DNA of 18,982 nucleotides, taken from positions 1 through 18,982 of the forward strand of contig VSJD01000271.1 of NCBI GenBank assembly GCA_008636095.1, given 5' to 3'. Source of the DNA: Kiritimatiellota bacterium. GTDB lineage: Bacteria; Verrucomicrobiota; Kiritimatiellia; JAAZAB01. Each line of letters starts with the position of its first letter. The stretch's first letter is position 1. The notes below the pieces were generated by a model. It saw only the letters and a program-made list of their open reading frames with translations, ran no database searches and was not told the DNA's origin. Shown here piece after piece: positions 1 to 6,939 of this stretch. Made by a program: the position numbers and the translations under genes.

Positions 1-393
1 CACAGATTCCAGCATCGCCACCTGGCTGAGCTGGTCGGACGTCAGTTCTACGATAAAGGCGTTATCAGGCAGATAACCGCCCAGCCGTGCGCCGGTTTGT
101 TCCACCGCCTGTTTCCATGCCTGTTGAACGGGGCCGGTAAATTGGATGATGAACGGCAAACGCCTGCCCGCATCGCCAAACTGCGCCAGCATGGATTTTG
201 AATCAGCGGATATTTTGTTTTGCGCGTTTAGCACGCCACGCCGAGCCTGTTGTGCGGCGGCCGAAGTGTCGACGATAGCGTTCCGCAACCGGATACATGA
301 TTCCGTGTCCGGCGAGCCAGCCAACGACAACGACGGCAGTAGTGCCGCCCAAAGCGCTCCCACCAATATCCACAAGACGCCACATTGCTTCAT
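1..393 (-). CDS. Partial secreted protein, probable subtilase (S8) with N-terminal propeptide; runs off the left edge
   Basis: Only the first 131 codons lie in the window, and the frame stays open to base 1. The ATG at 393-391 has a strong Shine-Dalgarno (GAGGAGG, complement of 400-406) six bases upstream. Residues 1-27 are a Sec signal peptide (MKQCG, hydrophobic core, then SLAG). Residues about 80-131 contain FIIQFTGPVQQAWKQAVEQ, then GARLGGYLPDNAFIVEL, then LSQVAMLESV. This beta-alpha-beta pattern (QF.GPV..AWK, GYLPDNAF.V) is what I associate with the I9-like propeptide region of exported S8 serine peptidases in PVC bacteria. The catalytic domain would lie outside the window, so protease identity is inference. 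The gene is in the same direction as the three repeat proteins to its right and has a copy of their upstream element (475-572). A minus-strand ORF at 436-203 overlaps it in another frame and is rejected. Confidence 0.6.
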   Translation of the reverse strand, partial: MKQCGVLWILVGALWAALLPSLSLAGSPDTESCIRLRNAIVDTSAAAQQARRGVLNAQNKISADSKSMLAQFGDAGRRLPFIIQFTGPVQQAWKQAVEQTGARLGGYLPDNAFIVELTSDQLSQVAMLESV

Positions 394-474
394 GACTAAC
401 CTCCTCATTGGTTGTTACTACCTGAATCTCGCACAAACATCAGTGCATCTGTTGTCTTTTAAAAAATAAATTCT

Positions 475-572
475 TGCATATATGCATGCCTGGGGATTTT
501 ACAACTACTTTGGGATGCAGTTTATTTCGTTCCGGAAGACGATTCCACTTCTGATTTGATTTGATTACGTTT
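475..572 (-). promoter_or_regulatory. Conserved upstream element, copy 1 (before the edge gene)
   Basis: The core CGGAAGACGATTCCACTTC at 533-551 is identical to 10060-10078, and the match continues as T/C then GATTTGATTT. It contains an inverted repeat, CGGAAG (533-538) with CTTCTG (548-553), in which one pair is a G-T wobble. Nearer the gene, both copies share AAAATC followed by a TATATGCA stretch; here TGCATATATGCA (475-486) is a perfect palindrome. Read toward the gene, TTGTAA, 16 bases, then TATATG could be a sigma-70-like -35/-10 pair (inference). The remainder of 394-713 holds the degenerate segment listed separately. Confidence 0.55.
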
Positions 573-589
573 CACCGACAACTTGTTAC

Positions 590-713
590 GGAACAAACGG
601 GTGTTGATACGGCAGGTATTTACCCCCGAGGACAGCCAGAACGCCCAGCCATGGTTGACAATCGGCCAGCCCATCGCCATCAAAATCGATCGCCACAGCA
701 TCCATAGACAACA
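590..713 (-). pseudogene. Remnant of an FG-GAP-like coding segment just after the RCC1/FG-GAP gene
   Basis: Immediately after the stop codon of the 3746-714 gene, and in a different frame, the minus strand encodes MDAVAIDFDGDGLAD, which has the DxDGDGxxD calcium-loop signature of the preceding repeats. It then loses resemblance and stops at about 586. A homologous but more damaged segment follows the next paralogous array (about 3870-3942; GCGACCGATTTTGA against GCGATCGATTTTGA here). Position and homology suggest a decayed continuation of the array module. It has no start or SD of its own, so I do not call it a gene. Confidence 0.4.
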
Positions 714-3700
714 TTAACGCTCTGGGGTCCAATCCGACCCGCCCCAGACGCCGGCATTGATGAACATAATTCCGCTCGCCATCGAGTAAATGGACCAATA
801 GCCGTCACAATACACGGCCAAGTCGGATTTGCCGTCACCATCATAGTCACCGGGCACTGGGATCCAACCCGGTCCGCCCCAGACACCTGCGTCGAGGAGG
901 ATTATTCCATAAGCCAACGAGTAGATCGACCAATAGCCGTCACAATACACGGCCAGGTCAGAATTGCCGTCACCGTCGTAGTCCCCGGGCACAGGGATGG
1001 AATCCGGTCCACCCCAGACACCTGCTTCGAGGAACATAATTCCGCTCGCCATCGAGTAGATCGACCAATAACCATCACGATACACGGCCAGGTCAGACTT
1101 ACCGTCACCGTCATAGTCCCCGGGTACCGTGGTCCAGCCCGGCCCGCCCCAGACGCCGGCGTTGAGAAACATAATTCCACTCGCCATCGAGTAGATCGAC
1201 CAATAGCCATCACGATACACGGCTAAATCGGTCTTGCCGTCACCGTCATAGTCCCCGGGTACCGTGGTCCAGCCCGGCCCGCCCCAGACGCCGGCGTTGA
1301 GAAACATAATTCCGCTCGCCATCGAGTAGATCGACCAATAGCCATCATTATATACGGTCAGATCAGATATGCGGTCACCGTCATAGTCACCGGGCACCGT
1401 AGCCCAGCCCGACCCACCCCAGACGCCGGCATTGAGAAACATAATTCCGCTCGCCATCGAGTAGATTGACCAATAGCCATCACGATGCACGGCCAGGTCG
1501 GATTTGCGGTCACCGTCATAGTCCCCGATGACCGAAGCATTTGGTTTCACGGTTATTGGAAGAAGAGAATAATACCAATCCCCATACCCAAGCTGGCCAT
1601 AACCATTATTTCCCCAGACCGCAACGCTTCCATTAGCCAGCAAAGCCATTGAGTGAAAATATCCCGCGGCAATGGCAATCGCATTGGTGATGCCCCGCAC
1701 TTGTGTCGGACGATTTGTGCAGGTCGTAGTTCCATTCCCAAGCTGTCCATACCAGTTATTACCCCAGGCCCAGACGGTCCCATCACTTTTAAGCGCCAGC
1801 GAATGATAACCATCTGCGGCAACAGCCGTCACCCCCGAAAGCCCGCTAACCTGCGTCGGCGTGCTTGTTTCGGTCGTTGTCCCGTCACCAAGCTGGCCAT
1901 TCAAGTTATACCCCCACGCCCATACAGTTCCATCGTTCTTGAGTGCCAGCGAATGCGTCCAACCTCCTGCCATGGCTGACATGCCGGAAAGCCCGCTTAC
2001 CTGAACCGGAGTATTTTTACTGATTACCGTGCCGTCGCCAAGCTGGCCATGATTATTCCAGCCCCACGCCCATATAGTTCCATCGCTGTTTTTTAGCGCG
2101 AACGAATGATACGAGCCGGCCGCAACCGCCGATGCGCCCGCAACCACTAATGTCTGCACTGGAAGATTTGTCGTGTTCCAAGCCCCATTGCCAAGTTGGC
2201 CTGAATCATTACGTCCCCAGGCCCGGACCGTTCCATCATTCATAAGTGCAATTGAATGCGCATAACCTGCGGTTACATTGGAAACCCCGGAAAGACCGGT
2301 CACCGGCACAGGAAGATTCGTGCTATCCCAGGTTCCATCGCCAAGCTGGCCATAATCATTATCTCCCCACGTCCGGACTGTTCCATCGTTCTTTAACGCA
2401 ATCGAATAAGAATCACCCGCTTCAACTTTTAAAACTCCGGAAAGACCGATCACCGACACCGGCCGATTCGTGATAGTTGTCGTCCCATTCCCCAGCTGGC
2501 CATCACTATTCAATCCCCACGCCCGGACTGTTCCATCGTTCTTTAACGCAAGTGAATGATCGCCGCCGCCGGCTATACCTGTCACTTCGGTCAATCCATC
2601 CACTTCACCAAATGTCACCGCATAGCCAAGAATGCCGTTATCCAACTGGCCATCAAATCCGTCACCCCAGGCCCATACAGTTCCTGCGCTATCCATCACC
2701 ATGGAAAAATATTTTCCGGCCGCGATAGAAACAATATTAGAGAGCCCGACCACCTGAACAGGCAGATTTGTGTTAATGAAAGTCCCATTCCCCAGCTGGC
2801 CATACCCATTATACCCCCACGCCCAGACTGTCCCATCGTTCTTGAGCGCCAGCGAATGATATTCGCCGGCCGCCACCGCCGACACATCCGAAAGCCCGGT
2901 CACCGGCACAGGAAGCGTATTAGCCGTCCAGCCGTTCGTTCCATTCCCAAGCTGACCACACGTGTTATTGCCCCAGGCCCGAACTGTCCCGTCGTTTTTT
3001 AACGCCAGCGAATGATAGCCGCCGGCCGCCACCGCCGACACATCCGAAAGCCCGGTCACCGGCACAGGAAGGTTTGTACTGGTCGTCGTTCCATTCCCCA
3101 GTTGACCATCACCATTCCATCCCCAAGCCCGGACTATTCCGTCGTTCTTTAACGCCAGCGAATGATAACCGCCGGCCGCAATCGCTGAAACATCAGAAAG
3201 ATCACTTACTGGAACAGGAATGTTCGTGCTTGCCCAAGTGCCGTTCCCAAGCTGGCCATCACTGTTTTGGCCCCACGCCAGGACTGTCCCATCGTTTTTG
3301 AGCGCGAGCGAAAACCCATCAGCGTTGATCCCGCCGCCCCAATTCCATGTTATTCCGCCTCCGGCCACGGCCGTCATGCCCGCAAGCCCATTTACTTGAG
3401 CAGGCGTGTTTCTATCGGTCAGGGTCCCATCGCCCAGCTGGCCGAACTGGTTATTGCCACATGTCCACACGGTCCCATCGTTCTTGAGCGCCAGCGAATG
3501 CGAACCACCGGCCTTCATATCCGAAACACCGGAAATTCCACTGATTTGCTTGGGATAACTTGTATTTGAACAGGTTCCATCGCCAAGTTGCCCGAACATG
3601 TTATCTCCCCACGCCCAGATTGTCACATCGTTGCATATTTTGAACGCATGCGCGCCACCCGCAGCAATTCCGACCGCCTGCGCCGAAATCACGGTTAAAG

Positions 3701-3746
3701 ACACGCTAAAAAGCGCGACAATAATTTTAACTGCTCTCTTGTTCAT
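714..3746 (-). CDS. Secreted RCC1-repeat protein with C-terminal six-unit FG-GAP/VCBS-like array (1010 aa)
   Basis: Residues 1-24 are a Sec signal peptide (MNKRAVK, hydrophobic core, SAQA cleavage). Residues about 25-738 are fourteen RCC1 repeats of about 50 residues, consensus AAGxxHSLALKNDGTVWAWG, then NxxGQLGNGT, then a hinge ending PVPVTGLSxV. RCC1 propellers have seven blades, so fourteen repeats fit two propellers. Residues 739-1010 are six 45-residue units with GDYDGDGKSDLAVY and DGYWSIYS; the D-x-DGDG-x-x-D loop is EF-hand-like and likely binds calcium. The first two units carry Arg at the sixth loop position (DYDGDRKSD, DYDGDRISD). The ATG at 3746 has SD GAGGA (complement of 3754-3758). 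It lies 196 bp downstream of a gene with the same C-terminal array. Probably an extracellular or surface binding protein; ligand unknown. No enzyme motif seen. Confidence 0.85.
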   Translation of the reverse strand: MNKRAVKIIVALFSVSLTVISAQAVGIAAGGAHAFKICNDVTIWAWGDNMFGQLGDGTCSNTSYPKQISGISGVSDMKAGGSHSLALKNDGTVWTCGNNQFGQLGDGTLTDRNTPAQVNGLAGMTAVAGGGITWNWGGGINADGFSLALKNDGTVLAWGQNSDGQLGNGTWASTNIPVPVSDLSDVSAIAAGGYHSLALKNDGIVRAWGWNGDGQLGNGTTTSTNLPVPVTGLSDVSAVAAGGYHSLALKNDGTVRAWGNNTCGQLGNGTNGWTANTLPVPVTGLSDVSAVAAGEYHSLALKNDGTVWAWGYNGYGQLGNGTFINTNLPVQVVGLSNIVSIAAGKYFSMVMDSAGTVWAWGDGFDGQLDNGILGYAVTFGEVDGLTEVTGIAGGGDHSLALKNDGTVRAWGLNSDGQLGNGTTTITNRPVSVIGLSGVLKVEAGDSYSIALKNDGTVRTWGDNDYGQLGDGTWDSTNLPVPVTGLSGVSNVTAGYAHSIALMNDGTVRAWGRNDSGQLGNGAWNTTNLPVQTLVVAGASAVAAGSYHSFALKNSDGTIWAWGWNNHGQLGDGTVISKNTPVQVSGLSGMSAMAGGWTHSLALKNDGTVWAWGYNLNGQLGDGTTTETSTPTQVSGLSGVTAVAADGYHSLALKSDGTVWAWGNNWYGQLGNGTTTCTNRPTQVRGITNAIAIAAGYFHSMALLANGSVAVWGNNGYGQLGYGDWYYSLLPITVKPNASVIGDYDGDRKSDLAVHRDGYWSIYSMASGIMFLNAGVWGGSGWATVPGDYDGDRISDLTVYNDGYWSIYSMASGIMFLNAGVWGGPGWTTVPGDYDGDGKTDLAVYRDGYWSIYSMASGIMFLNAGVWGGPGWTTVPGDYDGDGKSDLAVYRDGYWSIYSMASGIMFLEAGVWGGPDSIPVPGDYDGDGNSDLAVYCDGYWSIYSLAYGIILLDAGVWGGPGWIPVPGDYDGDGKSDLAVYCDGYWSIYSMASGIMFINAGVWGGSDWTPER
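717..1532 (-). repeat. Six tandem 135-nt coding repeats (45 aa FG-GAP/VCBS-like), array 1
   Basis: 816 nt, 272 codons, from the Val after PNAS to the residue before the stop. The units are nearly identical in DNA and share SMASGIMFLNAGVWGG, unlike the SLVNGLILINGGAWGG units of arrays 2 and 3. This points to homogenisation within the gene. It ends in DWTPER and stop. Confidence 0.9.
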
Positions 3747-3942
3747 TGTTTTTTCCTCGTTTTTGTGATGATTTTTATTTTTTTAATCAAAAATCGTCAG
3801 GGACACGGGCATGCAATTACCAGACAAAAAAACACATTCCATTCATGGCCCGCCTCATAACTGACTACCTAATCGGCCTTACCGGCCGTCAAAATCGGTC
3901 GCCATCGGCATCCTGCCAACAAACGACCATCCGCAGACCATA
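3747..3942. other. Intergenic gap between the RCC1 gene and the upstream paralogue
   Basis: 196 bp without a credible gene. It holds the SD of the RCC1 gene (3754-3758), an AT-only inverted repeat GATTTTT/AAAAATC at about 3770-3796, and at about 3870-3942 a degenerate copy of the post-array segment seen at 590-713. I see neither a GC-rich hairpin terminator nor the 100-nt upstream element, so read-through from the gene before it is plausible. Confidence 0.5.
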
Positions 3943-6870
3943 TTAACGCACGGGTGTCCAATCCGGCCCGCCCCACGCGCCTCCGTTGTTGAGGATGATT
4001 CCGTTCACCAACGAGTAGATGGACCAATAACCGGCATTATACACGGCCAGGTCGGCCTTGCCGTCACCGTCGTAGTCACCGGGCACCGGGATCGAATCCG
4101 ACCCGCCCCACGCACCTCCGTTGATGAGAATTATTCCGTTCGCCAACGAGTAGATGGACCAATAGCCGGCATTATATACGGCCAAGTCGGACTTACCGTC
4201 ACCGTCATAGTCACCGGGTACCGGGATGGAATCTGCATCGCCCCACGTACCTCCGTTGATGAGAATTAATCCGTTCACCAACGAGTAGATTGACCAATAG
4301 CCGGCATTATACACAGCCAGGTCGGCCTTACCGTCACCGTCATAGTCACCGGACACCGGGATGGAATCTGCATCGCCCCACGCCCCGCCGTTGATGAGAA
4401 TTAATCCGTTTGCCAGCGAGTAGATTGACCAATAGCCGGCATTATACACAGCCAGGTCGGCCTTACCGTCACCGTCGTAGTCCCCGGGTACCGGGATGGA
4501 ATCCGCCCCACCCCACGCCCCGCCGTTGATGAGAATTAATCCGTTCACCAACGAGTAGATCGACCAATAACCGGCAGTATACACCGCCAGATCGGCCTTG
4601 CCATCACCGTCATAGTCACCGGGCACTGTGGTCCAGCCCGACCCACCCCACACCCCTCCGTTGATGAGAATTAATCCGTTCACCAACGAGTAGATGGACC
4701 AATAGCCCTCACGGTACGCGGCCAAGTCGGACTTGCCGTCACCGTCATAGTCTCCTTCCACGGAAGCGTTCGATTCAGCGTTCAGGGCTTGGCTATAAAG
4801 GCCGATTGTCGTACCGACCATCAGCTCATCCCAAAAGAGAGTCTTAATTTGCGTCCCGTTTGGATAATTAGCCACCGTAATCCAGCTACTCCCGCCATAG
4901 GGCAAATAATAAAGTGTGCGTACTGACGCCAGAACGGGCACATCGTTAAAGGCGCCATCCTTACCGACGACAATAACAGGTCCGACATCGCGGCCAAGGA
5001 TTTCACCACTCCCAAAATCACCCGGCAAACCGTTCGTAGTCAACATACTCCAGGTTGAACCGGCATCCCGATAATAAGCAACTACACCGTACCGAGATGG
5101 GTTCAAAGCATCCGGCAAAGTTCCGGAAGCATAAATGCCGCCGACCGAATCTTCTGCCATATCGCGGATATTCACCTCATTGGTCATATCCAGATCAACA
5201 GAAGACCCTATACGGTAAATGCCGCCTTGATCCCCTGCCTTGCTTTTTGACATCGCCGCGTAAATAATCCCCGCACCGCCTTCATTCCTGATAAGCAACT
5301 TATTAACGTCAACATTGGTTATCACGGCAGTCCAATTTGAACCGCTGTCCGTGCTGACAAAAACGCCGCCGCTCGGGCTGTCCAGCGAATAGCTGTAATA
5401 ACCCAAAGCGACCAAACTACTGTTGGCCTTAACCGATTTGATTTCGCCATCGGTCAAGTTGTAATTTGTCCAATTAAAGAGCTGAACCCATGAGGAATCG
5501 TTCGTGCCGCCGCCGGTGGTTGTTTTATAGAGCCGGCAACTGCCGGCATAGCCGGTCATGCCGCTTGGATCATCTGAATCAATCGCACAGGAAAATACAA
5601 TGGCGTCCGGAAAATCGCCGTCTGTCCAAACCGGGGTGGTGTTGAAATTGGTCGCAATGCGGACGCCGGCTTTGGAGGCGATCCAGGCAATAGTCTTGTT
5701 AGACAAGGCGTCAATATCATTAATCTGGAACGCCAACAGGCCGTTATTGAGTTCCACCACATCCAGGCCGGCGTTGGTTGAGCCACCAATACCTTTATCA
5801 GTGGTAACATAAATGAACTGCGAATTATTCGGGTCTACCTTTGTACACCCGGCATTAACGTGCATTGAAGGCGGCCGATACCCGCCGGGACGGGGCAACC
5901 CTATCCAACTGCCGTCCTCCCCTTTATTGGTGCTGACCGCCGCGCCATAATAAACTTCATAAGCGTTGGATGAGCCGTTACAGACAATATTAAGCCCGCT
6001 TCCGCCGCCGGAAAGAAGGCCACTCGTGTCAACATTAGTCCACGCCCCCCCATCGTCATCCGAATACGCCACCAATATCGTGGAGGAACCACCGCCCAGA
6101 AATAATCTGCCGTCTGGCCCGACCGCCACCTGACTTATGGACTGCTCCGTAACCCCCGCAACGGAGATTACCGAAAAAGTTGTCGCTGCACTAAAAGCGT
6201 CGTAATCATCCGATGACTTTAACAAGACAAAGTTTGTCTGATTATCACAGAGGACATAAACCTTATTACTAACCGGGTCGATGGCCAGCGACACAGAATT
6301 GCCGTAAAAATTAGTGCTGAGCGCAGCACCTAAAGTCAGGTTGCCAATGGTATTAAGCTCGCCGTGATATAGCGTCCGAGGATTCTCCGGGACCGCATGA
6401 CTAACGGCGAAAAGATGCGAGTTTTTTATCAAAACAAAGCCTATCGTATCATTAATGTTCGTCACCAAGCTGCCGCTGGAGGTAGTACAACTCAAAAGAC
6501 CACTGCTTAAACCGACATAAACCCTGCCCGACTCTTGATGGGCCGCCAACCATTCCGGGGCACCCAAATTGGAACTGGCATCCATGTCCGGCAAAACCGT
6601 AAAAACAAAGTTCGTGCCGAACGGCGTCGCGCTGGTATGATCCACGTCCGCGTAGAAGACCGAGTTGGCACTGTCAGTTGATGCAAAGACCCTGGTTTTA
6701 TTGGTATCACCCGGAACCTGGATGGCATCTATCGTGCCAATAGTACCGCCATAGACTTCAAATGCTTGCGGCACGGCGTTGGTGACGCCGTAAGCGTGCG
6801 AAGCGAACAACAAAGCAACTGGAATAATCCCGCAATATAGCCGTTTCCAACAATTAGTTTTCGAGCGCAT
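3943..6870 (-). CDS. Secreted Asp-box (BNR/sialidase-like) propeller protein with six-unit FG-GAP-like array (975 aa)
   Basis: Residues 1-28 form a signal peptide (MRSKTNCWKR, hydrophobic core, ending SHAYG). Residues about 30-695 are beta-rich with Asp-box motifs S-x-D-x-G-x-x-W: S270-D272-G274-W277 and S506-D508-G510-W513, plus a degenerate one near 449-461. These mark BNR/VPS10-type propellers, which occur in sialidases but also in many non-enzymatic binding proteins. I see no sialidase arginine triad or FRIP motif, so no enzyme activity is claimed. Residues 704-975 are six 45-residue calcium-loop units ending DWTPVR. It is a paralogue of the next upstream gene: VPQ..E.YGG.I at 33-43, then ANSVFYADVDH. 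SD AGGAGGAA (complement of 6876-6882) fixes the start. It lies 69 bp downstream of that paralogue and is likely co-transcribed with it. Confidence 0.8.
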   Translation of the reverse strand: MRSKTNCWKRLYCGIIPVALLFASHAYGVTNAVPQAFEVYGGTIGTIDAIQVPGDTNKTRVFASTDSANSVFYADVDHTSATPFGTNFVFTVLPDMDASSNLGAPEWLAAHQESGRVYVGLSSGLLSCTTSSGSLVTNINDTIGFVLIKNSHLFAVSHAVPENPRTLYHGELNTIGNLTLGAALSTNFYGNSVSLAIDPVSNKVYVLCDNQTNFVLLKSSDDYDAFSAATTFSVISVAGVTEQSISQVAVGPDGRLFLGGGSSTILVAYSDDDGGAWTNVDTSGLLSGGGSGLNIVCNGSSNAYEVYYGAAVSTNKGEDGSWIGLPRPGGYRPPSMHVNAGCTKVDPNNSQFIYVTTDKGIGGSTNAGLDVVELNNGLLAFQINDIDALSNKTIAWIASKAGVRIATNFNTTPVWTDGDFPDAIVFSCAIDSDDPSGMTGYAGSCRLYKTTTGGGTNDSSWVQLFNWTNYNLTDGEIKSVKANSSLVALGYYSYSLDSPSGGVFVSTDSGSNWTAVITNVDVNKLLIRNEGGAGIIYAAMSKSKAGDQGGIYRIGSSVDLDMTNEVNIRDMAEDSVGGIYASGTLPDALNPSRYGVVAYYRDAGSTWSMLTTNGLPGDFGSGEILGRDVGPVIVVGKDGAFNDVPVLASVRTLYYLPYGGSSWITVANYPNGTQIKTLFWDELMVGTTIGLYSQALNAESNASVEGDYDGDGKSDLAAYREGYWSIYSLVNGLILINGGVWGGSGWTTVPGDYDGDGKADLAVYTAGYWSIYSLVNGLILINGGAWGGADSIPVPGDYDGDGKADLAVYNAGYWSIYSLANGLILINGGAWGDADSIPVSGDYDGDGKADLAVYNAGYWSIYSLVNGLILINGGTWGDADSIPVPGDYDGDGKSDLAVYNAGYWSIYSLANGIILINGGAWGGSDSIPVPGDYDGDGKADLAVYNAGYWSIYSLVNGIILNNGGAWGGPDWTPVR
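3946..4761 (-). repeat. Six tandem 135-nt coding repeats, array 2
   Basis: 816 nt, exactly the same length as the arrays at 717-1532 and 6943-7758. It follows the junction LNAESNAS-V, which is identical in array 3. Units are near-identical in DNA. Variation is by position: the middle units carry WGDADSI, and the last carries NNGGAWGG.DWTPVR, as in array 3. Confidence 0.9.
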
Positions 6871-6939
6871 GTGACTTCCTCCTGGTTAAGACCGCTTCGT
6901 TTTTCGAACAATGACTGGTGAAAACATCCCCAGCCAATA

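Noticed and set aside
203..436. 77-aa minus-strand ORF
   Set aside because: Overlaps the edge gene in another frame. The edge gene has a signal peptide, a strong SD and a frame open to the window end; this ORF has none of these.
586..798. 70-aa minus-strand ORF as an independent gene
   Set aside because: Its first part is an off-frame reading of the repeat array and it lacks an SD; only the IDFDGDGLAD segment is meaningful, treated as a remnant.
717..1532. Regularly spaced near-identical repeats considered as a CRISPR-like array
   Set aside because: The period is 135 nt without unique spacers; the units are in-frame coding repeats with a calcium-loop signature.
3746..3946. 66-aa plus-strand ORF in the intergenic gap
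   Set aside because: No SD, no motif, and it overlaps the start and stop of the flanking minus-strand genes.
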